This document shows positions 56,901 through 64,000 of a stretch of DNA of 64,000 bases, one piece after another; position 1 is the stretch's first letter; the number at the start of each line of letters is the position of its first letter. The notes below the pieces were generated by a model. That model ran no database searches, was not told where the DNA came from, and saw only the letters and a program-made list of their open reading frames with translations. The translations under genes were made by a program, and so were the position numbers. Source of the DNA: Psychrobacter proteolyticus (GTDB taxonomy: Bacteria; Pseudomonadota; Gammaproteobacteria; Pseudomonadales; Moraxellaceae); contig NZ_QLKS01000007.1 of assembly GCF_003350005.1 (NCBI RefSeq), positions 26,365-90,364 of the forward strand. Reading direction: 5' to 3'.

Positions 56901-58397
56901 TTAATCTGTCCAAGCATCACGGTTGGCTTCATCTCTGAGTTTTACAAAGTTATCAGGATCAAACTTAATCTGATCACCTGTTTTACCCTCTTTTACCTGA
57001 CGCTCATAGTCACGTAGTATTCTTAGCGCTACAGGAGACAAGAGCAAAATTGCGACTAAGTTGACTAAGGCCATCAGACCCATAGACAAGTCAGCGAAGT
57101 TCCATATGGCAGGTAGACTAGCAACCGAGCCGATAAATACCATACCTAATACTAGGAAGCGGAAAATCATGATCATTACTTTGGCATTTTTGGCACCAGA
57201 GATAAACTCAAGATTTGACTCACCGTAGCTATAGTTGGCGATGATAGACGTAAATGAGAAGAAGAAAATCGCAATCGCCACGAACACCACACCTAGGTCA
57301 CCCACATACTGTGATAAGGCTAGCTGAGTTAACTGAATACCTTCTTGCTCGACATTAGGATCGACTACGCCAGACAAGATGATAATCGACGCAGTCGCGG
57401 TACAAATGATAAGAGTATCCATGAATACACCTAGCATCTGCATAAAACCTTGCACTGCTGGGTGATCAGGGTGACTCTTTGCCGTTGCTGCAGCATTCGG
57501 CGCTGAACCCATACCTGCTTCGTTAGAGAACAAGCCGCGTTTGATACCGTTAATCATTGCTTGCGCAATACCATAACCAATGACACCGCCTGCCGCTTGC
57601 TCAAAACCAAATGCTGATTTTACAATCAACGCGATCGCTGCTGGGAATTGACTAAAGTTAGTCACGATAATGAATAGTGCTAGCAAAATGTACAAGATAG
57701 CCATCACTGGTACGATTTTACCCGCGATACGAGCTACTGAGCGCAAACCACCGAATACCACTGGCGCTACCAGTACTACCAATACCAAACCTGTCATCCA
57801 CGTTGGCACACCAAAGGCTTCATTGGTCGCTTGAGCGATGGTGTTTGACTGCACGCCATTGAATGCCAAACCAAAGGCCACTAACAAACATAATGAGAAA
57901 AACACGGCAAGCCAGCGTTTGCCTAGACCTTTTTCGATGTAATAAGCAGGGCCACCGCGGTACACATTATCGTTGTGCGGTACTTTGTAGGCCTGTGCTA
58001 AGGTTGACTCGATAAAGCTGGTCGACATACCGACCAGTGCCGTCATCCACATCCAGAATACAGCACCTGGTCCACCTAGATAGATTGCAATTGCCACACC
58101 TGCCAAGTTACCAGTACCAACACGCGCGGCCAGCGACGTCATCAATGCCTCAAACGAGCTAATACCACCATCTTTGCGTCCTTGATTGGACACGCGTAGC
58201 AACTTCCACATATGACCAAAATGACGAAATTGAATAAACCGTGTCGCGACGGTAAAGTAAAGACCCGCACCAATTAGTAAGAACATCAGCAATCCATACC
58301 AAGGGTTACTAGCAATCAGCCAGTCATTGTTACCCCAGATAATACCGACACCATAATTTACGATGTTATTAAACCAACCTACTATCCCTTCGTTCAT
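56901..58397 (-). CDS. Alanine/glycine:cation symporter (AGCS family)
   Basis: A 498-residue membrane protein with about 10-11 transmembrane helices. The family motif GTGNLAGVAIAIYLGGPGAVFWMWMTALVGMSTSFIESTLAQ is in the first third, and GIKRGLFSNEAGMGSAPNAAATA in the middle. AGCS transporters take up alanine or glycine with Na+ (or H+). AAGGAG lies 6 bases upstream. A long divergent gap follows to the DUF4212/SSS operon. No amino-acid riboswitch was recognised upstream. Confidence 0.93.
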   Translation of the reverse strand: MNEGIVGWFNNIVNYGVGIIWGNNDWLIASNPWYGLLMFLLIGAGLYFTVATRFIQFRHFGHMWKLLRVSNQGRKDGGISSFEALMTSLAARVGTGNLAGVAIAIYLGGPGAVFWMWMTALVGMSTSFIESTLAQAYKVPHNDNVYRGGPAYYIEKGLGKRWLAVFFSLCLLVAFGLAFNGVQSNTIAQATNEAFGVPTWMTGLVLVVLVAPVVFGGLRSVARIAGKIVPVMAILYILLALFIIVTNFSQFPAAIALIVKSAFGFEQAAGGVIGYGIAQAMINGIKRGLFSNEAGMGSAPNAAATAKSHPDHPAVQGFMQMLGVFMDTLIICTATASIIILSGVVDPNVEQEGIQLTQLALSQYVGDLGVVFVAIAIFFFSFTSIIANYSYGESNLEFISGAKNAKVMIMIFRFLVLGMVFIGSVASLPAIWNFADLSMGLMALVNLVAILLLSPVALRILRDYERQVKEGKTGDQIKFDPDNFVKLRDEANRDAWTD

Positions 58398-59170
58398 AAG
58401 GGCTCCTTATTCATTCTTTATATGCATTACTTAAGTTTCATATCGATATCATATTTTGGTCGCCGTGGACTGTAGAAGCCTTTGCGCAAAATACCTGATA
58501 CCAAAAAGACACGTGCATGATATAGATATTGAGCGACATGCGACCATCACTTTTACTTATCGATCTCATATAACTATTTTTAAAATAAATAATGATTATA
58601 TTTCATCTTATATAGAATGGATTAGGTGATAATTTAACCGCATAAATTCACGGTTGCCGTACTGTTTCCGTGACGTTAGGTTTTTTAATGAATGTAAATA
58701 AAGCTAATTTTTATTAATTTATCTATCACTCATGCGCAGTAGTTTGCAATTAACTATATTAAACCGTGCTAATATGAATTCTATATCCGTTTAGACTGTT
58801 TTATGGTTATCGAAGCTATCAAGCAGTACAAGAAGCTATCAGGCAGTACAACAGGTTAGCGCGTTAAAAAGATTAAAACTCTTGTCAGGAAGACGAGATT
58901 GTTAAAAAGACACTGGATAGTCCACCCTTCTGTCTTCCTCAAGAAACGTTATTTTTGCCATTCGATGGTTTAAGTCAATGCGATGCTTAAATAGTTAACT
59001 ACTTTTATTTGAAGTAAAGAACTACCGAGCATTAAACGTACTATCACGCATCATCGTTTTCACTATATAAAGCAGTACCTGATTATTTTTTATCCGTATT
59101 ATGGTAAGAAATAATTGCAGTTCTTTTTATATTGTTGGTATTTTTTAGGGAAGACAAAAGGAGTTGTCCT
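58398..59170. other. Long intergenic region between divergent transporter genes
   Basis: 773 bases without a gene. It holds a 20-bp tandem duplication (58812-58851) and, 35 bases on, an inverted repeat AGGAAGAC/GTCTTCCT (58887-58894 and 58932-58939) whose outer CTTG/AAG bases also pair. The divergent promoters of the AGCS and DUF4212/SSS operons must lie here. Confidence 0.6.
58812..58851. repeat. 20-bp tandem duplication
   Basis: GAAGCTATCAAGCAGTACAA (58812-58831) is followed directly by GAAGCTATCAGGCAGTACAA (58832-58851), differing at a single base. Confidence 0.9.
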
Positions 59171-59431
59171 ATGAAAGATCATAACGATCCATCCGGTTAT
59201 TGGCGTGCCAATGTCCGTCTCATCTTAGGTAGCCTAGTAGTTTGGGCACTATGTTCTTATGGTTTTGCTATTTTATTGCGTCCTCTTTTAGCCGGCATCA
59301 AAGTCGGCGGCACTGACTTGGGCTTTTGGTTCGCCCAGCAAGGCTCCATCGGGGTGTTTATCATTTTAATTTTCTTCTACGCATGGCGTATGAATAAGTT
59401 AGATAAACAATATGGCGTAGATGAGGAATAG
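59171..59431 (+). CDS. DUF4212 protein, symporter small subunit (TIGR03647 type)
   Basis: An 86-residue protein with two transmembrane helices (about 13-35 and 55-76) and an acidic start. It matches DUF4212, the small subunit found immediately before a large sodium:solute symporter. The frame is open from 59132, but AAAGGAG lies 7 bases before the ATG at 59171 (MKDHNDPSGYW), deciding the start. Its stop is 3 bases before the start of the next gene, so the two are co-translated. Confidence 0.9.
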   Translation: MKDHNDPSGYWRANVRLILGSLVVWALCSYGFAILLRPLLAGIKVGGTDLGFWFAQQGSIGVFIILIFFYAWRMNKLDKQYGVDEE

Positions 59432-59434
59432 ACC

Positions 59435-61303
59435 ATGAGTCAGTATTTAGTTAATATTATTTTCGTAGGCCTATCTTTCGCTCTGTATTTTGGTATTGCG
59501 ATTTGGGCTCGGGCTGGGACAACCAGTGAATTTTATGTGGCAGGCGGCGGTGTACATCCAGTAGTTAACGGTATGGCGACAGCTGCTGACTGGATGAGTG
59601 CGGCATCTTTTATTTCTATGGCAGGTTTGCTTGCTGCTGGCGGTTATGGCGCATCAACCTATTTGATGGGCTGGACAGGTGGTTATGTACTACTAGCCAT
59701 GCTACTGGCTCCTTACTTACGTAAATTTGGCAAGTTCACGGTGCCTGACTTTATTGGAGATCGCTTTTATTCCAAAACAGCTGCAATGATTGCCGTGGTT
59801 TGTTTGATTATTGCCTCTACCACATACGTTATTGGTCAGATGACAGGTGCTGGTGTCGCATTTTCACGCTTCTTAGAAGTAGATAACAACACAGGTCTTA
59901 TTATTGCTGCGGTTGTTGTATTCTTTTATGCAGTTCTTGGCGGTATGAAAGGGATTACCTACACGCAGGTTGCGCAGTATGTGGTTCTGATGATTGCTTA
60001 TACCATTCCTGCTGTCTTTATCTCACTTGAATTAACCGGCAATCCAATTCCAGGTTTGGGTCTATTTTCAAACCATATCGAATCTGGTGTACCTATCCTA
60101 ACCAAGCTGGATCAAGTCGTGACCGATTTGGGATTCACAGCATATACGGCTGACGTACCTAACAAACTAAACATGGTGCTGTTCACTTTATCACTCATGA
60201 TTGGTACGGCTGGTCTACCTCACGTTATTATTCGCTTTTTCACGGTTCCTAAGGTTGCCGATGCACGTTGGACAGCTGGTTGGACGTTAGTATTTATCTC
60301 GTTATTGTACTTCACGGCACCTGCTGTTGGCGCAATGGCACGTTTAAACCTTATCGATACTATCTATCCACAAGGTGTTGCAGAACCTGCTATCGACTAT
60401 GACCAACGTCCAGATTGGATGAGAACTTGGGAAGATACTGGACTGATTAAATATACTGACCTCAATAACGATGGTCGTATCCAGATGTATAACGATAGTG
60501 GACTGGGCGCTGCAGAAGTTGCTCTAACCAATGCACAGACTGAAGGCGTTGACGTAGGCGCTGCGACGACTGCGGTTGAAACAGCACGTGCTGCACATGA
60601 CCTCGAACTTGATGGCCGCTTTGCAGATGCAGGCTGGGCTGGTAACGAGCTCGACGTTAATGCTGATATCTTGGTATTGGCTAACCCAGAGATTGCACAA
60701 CTGCCATCTTGGGTAATTGGTTTGATCGCCGCAGGTGGTCTAGCCGCTGCATTATCAACTGCTGCTGGTTTATTGCTCGCTATCTCGTCAGCAATTAGTC
60801 ATGATTTAATCAAACGAAACCTCAATCCAAACATTACTGACAAAGGAGAGCTCAAGGTCGCACGTATTACGATGGGTATTGCGATTGTGGTTGCTACTTA
60901 CTTAGGTATGAATCCACCAGGGTTTGCGGCACAGGTAGTTGCATTAGCATTTGGTATCGCTGGTGCCTCCCTATTTCCTGCACTAATGATGGGTATCTTC
61001 TCAAAACGTATCAACAACCTTGGCGCGATCGCTGGTATGTTGACAGGTTTGATTAGTATCTTGGTTTACATCTTCGTCTTCAAAGGTTGGTTCTTCATCA
61101 GCGGTACTGCCAACTTCCCTGATACAGCGGAGTACTGGCTATTTGGTATCTCACCACTATCATTCGGTGTGATTGGTGCCCTGCTTAACTTTATCGTTGC
61201 ATTCATCGTCTCTTATGCGACCAAAGCGCCACCGCTACACATTCAAGAGTTGGTTGAAAGCGTTCGCTCACCACGCGGTGCAGGCGGTGCGGTCGACCAT
61301 TAA
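59435..61303 (+). CDS. Sodium:solute symporter large subunit (SSS, VC_2705/ActP-like)
   Basis: A 622-residue SSS-family transporter with about 13 transmembrane helices. It is related to the acetate permease ActP (FYVAGGGVHPVVNGMATAADWMSAASFISMAG). A long soluble loop of about 110 residues (about 300-410) lies between helices and contains DLNNDGRIQMYN, an EF-hand-like calcium loop that is usual for this TIGR03648 group. Substrate is probably a small carboxylate, but not shown. Preceded by the DUF4212 partner; terminator at 61341-61378. Confidence 0.93.
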   Translation: MSQYLVNIIFVGLSFALYFGIAIWARAGTTSEFYVAGGGVHPVVNGMATAADWMSAASFISMAGLLAAGGYGASTYLMGWTGGYVLLAMLLAPYLRKFGKFTVPDFIGDRFYSKTAAMIAVVCLIIASTTYVIGQMTGAGVAFSRFLEVDNNTGLIIAAVVVFFYAVLGGMKGITYTQVAQYVVLMIAYTIPAVFISLELTGNPIPGLGLFSNHIESGVPILTKLDQVVTDLGFTAYTADVPNKLNMVLFTLSLMIGTAGLPHVIIRFFTVPKVADARWTAGWTLVFISLLYFTAPAVGAMARLNLIDTIYPQGVAEPAIDYDQRPDWMRTWEDTGLIKYTDLNNDGRIQMYNDSGLGAAEVALTNAQTEGVDVGAATTAVETARAAHDLELDGRFADAGWAGNELDVNADILVLANPEIAQLPSWVIGLIAAGGLAAALSTAAGLLLAISSAISHDLIKRNLNPNITDKGELKVARITMGIAIVVATYLGMNPPGFAAQVVALAFGIAGASLFPALMMGIFSKRINNLGAIAGMLTGLISILVYIFVFKGWFFISGTANFPDTAEYWLFGISPLSFGVIGALLNFIVAFIVSYATKAPPLHIQELVESVRSPRGAGGAVDH

Positions 61304-61340
61304 TTTGACGAATGATGATATGTCTTCTGTTACTATACAC

Positions 61341-61378
61341 ATCACTCACTGGCAGCCACTGCTGGTGAGTGATTTTTT
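61341..61378 (+). terminator. Intrinsic terminator after the symporter operon
   Basis: ATCACTCAC pairs with GTGAGTGAT (61341-61349 and 61365-61373), with a foldable loop and T6 after. Confidence 0.85.
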
Positions 61379-61474
61379 ATCTAATACTTATTAAAATAAT
61401 AGTTAGATTATGGTTTTGCTTTGTCCAATTGAACATACCTGACTAAAAGTGCCTAGCGCATTAAGGAATATTTT

Positions 61475-62038
61475 ATGCTTTTTGAGTTTATCGCTACCAT
61501 AGCTGCCGCATTTGGAATGGCTGGATTGGCACTGATCATAACTCACCTCTGTAAACTGTCAGGTAAGCGCGCACCCAAATGGTTAATCCCCTTGTTTGCT
61601 GCGATTGGTATCTTTGGGTTTCAGGTACATCAAGAATACAACTGGTACGGTCAGCAAGTCCGACAGCTGCCGGATGGTGTTGAGATCGTAAAAACTGCAG
61701 AAAGTACAGAATGGTTTCGTCCGTGGTCTTATGTTAAACCGCAAGTCTTGCGCTTTATTGCGGCAGATACGGGCAATGCTAGCATGCATGCTGACAATCC
61801 AGACATGCATTTAGTTAATTTGTATCTGTTTGAAAGACGCAGAAGTGTGCAAAAGGTCTTACAGGTAATAGACTGTACTACACCTGCACGAGCAGACTAT
61901 GTGATACCAGAAAAAGGTAGCACGCTCACGGTGGATGAACATGTTAAACAGACCACTGCATGGCGAGAGCTGACTACAGATGATCCTCTATTTATCAAAA
62001 TCTGTACTGATGAAAGCGCACAATCCAATAACGCTTAG
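61475..62038 (+). CDS. Conserved hypothetical membrane-anchored protein
   Basis: A 187-residue protein. Two hydrophobic helices (about 4-25 and 39-52) are followed by a soluble part of about 130 residues with Trp/Tyr-rich stretches (WFRPWSYVKPQVLRF) and two Cys (CTTPARADY and IKICTD). No family is recognised. It has its own gap and no clear ribosome site stronger than AAGGA, about 8 bases upstream. It converges with the rhomboid gene. Confidence 0.7.
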   Translation: MLFEFIATIAAAFGMAGLALIITHLCKLSGKRAPKWLIPLFAAIGIFGFQVHQEYNWYGQQVRQLPDGVEIVKTAESTEWFRPWSYVKPQVLRFIAADTGNASMHADNPDMHLVNLYLFERRRSVQKVLQVIDCTTPARADYVIPEKGSTLTVDEHVKQTTAWRELTTDDPLFIKICTDESAQSNNA

Positions 62039-62086
62039 TACGGTTATGATTATGCTGGTTCATTGAACGCTGATATCCAGTTGCTT

Positions 62087-62692
62087 TTAATAGCGTTGAG
62101 ACGCGGCTGAATAAGTATGTTTTGAATTGGCGCCCAGCAATAGCCCAGCGCACAAACCACCAAAATGTGCCGCAAACGAGATACCTTGTTGTGGCATCAA
62201 TCCTTGCTTAATGGTCAGCCAATAACCAGTTCCCATGACGATACAAGCAATCAGATAACCCCAACGCCGCGCAAATATAGCCCCGCCTATCATATAACCT
62301 AACATTGCAAAGCAAAGCCCTGATGCGCCAATATGGATAGAAGATGGCGACCCGATAACCCAAGTAACCAGCCCTGATGCAACCACCAGTTTAATCACCG
62401 TACGATAAGCATTCTTCTCAAACAGCCCAAACAAAAATAAAATCTGTAATAACGTCACCGTATTGCCAGTCAAATGAGACAAATTGCCATGCATAGTCCA
62501 CGAAGCAAATACCCCTATCATACTACCTACATCTAAAGCACGTGGCACGATACCAAAGATGTTCCACATACCAAATAAAGCCACTTCATTTAGAAAAAAC
62601 ATGCCCCACATCGGTATAAGCACAAAAGCATACAGTCCAATGACCTGCTTTATTCGCACGACAATCAAGTTAAGCAACTGCTGCCAATTCAT
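62087..62692 (-). CDS. Rhomboid family intramembrane serine protease
   Basis: A 201-residue protein with six predicted transmembrane helices. The catalytic Ser is in GASGLCFAMLGY (GxSG) and the His in FAAHFGGLCAGLLLG; the N-terminal helix has HGNLSHLTGNTVTLLQ, the usual H-x-x-N region. It probably cleaves membrane-anchored substrates. Length is that of the minimal rhomboid core. It is monocistronic. Confidence 0.93.
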   Translation of the reverse strand: MNWQQLLNLIVVRIKQVIGLYAFVLIPMWGMFFLNEVALFGMWNIFGIVPRALDVGSMIGVFASWTMHGNLSHLTGNTVTLLQILFLFGLFEKNAYRTVIKLVVASGLVTWVIGSPSSIHIGASGLCFAMLGYMIGGAIFARRWGYLIACIVMGTGYWLTIKQGLMPQQGISFAAHFGGLCAGLLLGANSKHTYSAASQRY

Positions 62693-62732
62693 ATACCGTC
62701 CTATTCTTATTACCTAGATTTTTTATACCTAC

Positions 62733-63785
62733 TTAATGATTTACAGCAAATAGTGGGTGCACAACAGGTTTGAACGACAACAGTGATGCATCCTCATCAG
62801 CAGTGAGATAGTTGTTACTATGCAATAATGACGTCGAATGATACGGAACCAAGGCCGTAGGAATAAAGCGACGTGCTGCATCAATGTGTTTGATTGAATC
62901 ATCAAAGAAGATATGCGGCGCAAATGTTCTGAGTACCGCGGTTTTCTCTAGCCCTCCCAAAAAAAACGCCATATCAACATTCACGCCCCACTCTCGTAGT
63001 GTCTTGATAGCACGTAAGTCAGCTGGCGCATTGCGCGCTGTCACCAGCGCAATTTTTACTGGTGAATATTTTAGACCAGCAGGTAGGCGCTCTTGCAGAT
63101 TTGACAATTTAATTAACAATTCAGCATAAGGGCCTTTTTCAATTGGCAAATCACGCATTTGTACTTCACGATCATGAAAAGCTCGCAACCCTTTTTGTTT
63201 GTATAGCAGTTCACCTGAATCATCAAAAAGTACCGCGTCACCATCAAAGGCAATGCGCAGCTGCTCAGTATCCAGCTCATAAGTATTGACAGGCGTGGCG
63301 TCTAGTATGGCACAGGCACAGATATTGGCATCCGTAACTTGCTGAGCATCCTCGCGATTGGTGGTCAAGAACAGAGCCACATTAAAGTCTTTGATATAAG
63401 GCGCAACAGGGCTACCTGAAATAAAAGCCGAACGGGAGATATTGATATCATGTTCTAGAATTGCATTAAGCACCTGAATACCTGTATCTGGACTACTTTT
63501 TGACACGATAACGACTTCGACCAATGGTGTTTCAATGTCTGAATCCTGTCCATCGCTATTATCAGAATACTTATTTAGATTTAGTAACGCTTTAATCAGC
63601 GGATAACCTGCACCAATATTCAAGGGATCATTTTCACGCTCGGTCATGTACTCCCTAAACTCTTTTATAGCATTTGTAGGCCGTTGCTCTAGCAGCTCTA
63701 GCAAATAGTTTTCTGATTCAGTCAAATCAAAAAGTGCCGTCGCAGAAATTGCGACGATAAGCGTATTACTAAAATCGACAGCCAT
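62733..63785 (-). CDS. Cytosolic 5'-nucleotidase (PF06189 type)
   Basis: A 350-residue protein. PLVEVVIVSKSSPDTG, SGSPVAPYI, AFDGDAVLFDDSGE and IALVTARNAP are the family blocks; the DGD acidic cluster is the HAD-like metal site. The enzymes dephosphorylate nucleoside monophosphates such as IMP or AMP. An acidic insertion (KYSDNSDGQDSDIET) precedes the PLVEVV strand. It is monocistronic, next to the rhomboid gene. Confidence 0.9.
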   Translation of the reverse strand: MAVDFSNTLIVAISATALFDLTESENYLLELLEQRPTNAIKEFREYMTERENDPLNIGAGYPLIKALLNLNKYSDNSDGQDSDIETPLVEVVIVSKSSPDTGIQVLNAILEHDINISRSAFISGSPVAPYIKDFNVALFLTTNREDAQQVTDANICACAILDATPVNTYELDTEQLRIAFDGDAVLFDDSGELLYKQKGLRAFHDREVQMRDLPIEKGPYAELLIKLSNLQERLPAGLKYSPVKIALVTARNAPADLRAIKTLREWGVNVDMAFFLGGLEKTAVLRTFAPHIFFDDSIKHIDAARRFIPTALVPYHSTSLLHSNNYLTADEDASLLSFKPVVHPLFAVNH

Positions 63786-63946
63786 GACTATCTCTACTTA
63801 TAAAGTTATATAGAAAAATGAATGAAAACCAGTTTACTACATTCATAAGCCTTTATAACACTAAGAAAAGTTACCATTATGCAGCGTCACAGATTGTAAG
63901 TTTCTAAAACATCCTTCTCTTAGTGCTTAGTCAAAATATCAGCCAA

Positions 63947-63981
63947 TAAAAAAGCCACACTGCTGTATTAGCAATATGGCT
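63947..63981 (-). terminator. Intrinsic terminator of a minus-strand gene beyond the window
   Basis: On the minus strand AGCCATATTGCT pairs with AGCAGTGTGGCT (two G-U wobbles) around a 5-base loop, followed by T6. It must serve a gene to the right of 64000. Confidence 0.78.
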
Positions 63982-64000
63982 TCATACAATAACGTTACAC

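Noticed and set aside
58398..58800. Glycine riboswitch upstream of the AGCS symporter
   Set aside because: No paired glycine-aptamer core could be recognised on the minus strand.

Overview
The window looks like a chromosomal segment of a gammaproteobacterium of the Moraxellaceae, most probably Psychrobacter. This is inferred from the overall protein resemblance, moderate GC, Asp/Asn/Ser-rich acidic insertions in housekeeping enzymes, and the mix of fadBA, cmoAB, a PfoR-like IIC protein, DUF2788 and a DUF4212/SSS symporter pair. There is no rRNA or tRNA gene here to confirm the genus. Most of the window is ordinary core genome with well-formed intrinsic terminators between convergent genes.

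Layout. 1-9.4 kb: end of an SGNH hydrolase, L31 type B, YceI, a small lipoprotein, an FAD oxidoreductase, a LOG-family protein, an alpha/beta hydrolase, an ExoX-like exonuclease and an M23 peptidase. 8.3-10.7 kb: phoR-phoB with a clear Pho box and -10, then dtd. 11-19 kb: psd, an HD phosphohydrolase, an isochorismatase-like hydrolase, the fatty-acid beta-oxidation operon fadB-fadA, and ispA. 19-25.3 kb: a DUF72 protein, an AT-rich HEPN-motif gene of unknown function, sodB, rdgB and tig.

25.4-32.3 kb: a complete minus-strand urease locus (ureD, ureA, a fused ureB-ureC, ureE, ureF, ureG, ureJ). It lies exactly between tig and clpP-clpX, genes that are neighbours in most gammaproteobacteria. ClpP has its own heat-shock-type promoter here. 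35.6-46.9 kb: an SDR, a TsdA-like dihaem thiosulfate dehydrogenase, a PfoR-like IIC membrane protein, an FtsN-like SPOR protein with argS, DUF2788, cmoA-cmoB, msrA, tpm and a DUF1499 protein.

46.9-49.0 kb: a two-gene anti-phage module of the Septu type (PtuA ATPase, PtuB HNH nuclease). 49.3-64 kb: a lytic transglycosylase, a small acidic protein, a DUF4062-like protein, murI, a DUF1285 protein, ETF-ubiquinone oxidoreductase (electron acceptor for beta-oxidation), an alanine/glycine:cation symporter, a two-component sodium:solute symporter, a small membrane protein, a rhomboid protease and a cytosolic 5'-nucleotidase.

Themes. FadBA and ETF-QO together support fatty-acid oxidation. UreJ and the His-rich UreE would handle nickel for urease. 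Three AT-rich accessory genes or modules (the HEPN gene, PtuAB and the DUF4062 protein) sit singly among core genes and are the best candidates for defence functions. The most unusual gene architecture is the urease beta-alpha fusion. Several non-coding structures are reported as findings: hairpins, a three-way junction between fadB and fadA, a 112-bp imperfect palindrome and two kinds of tandem repeat.
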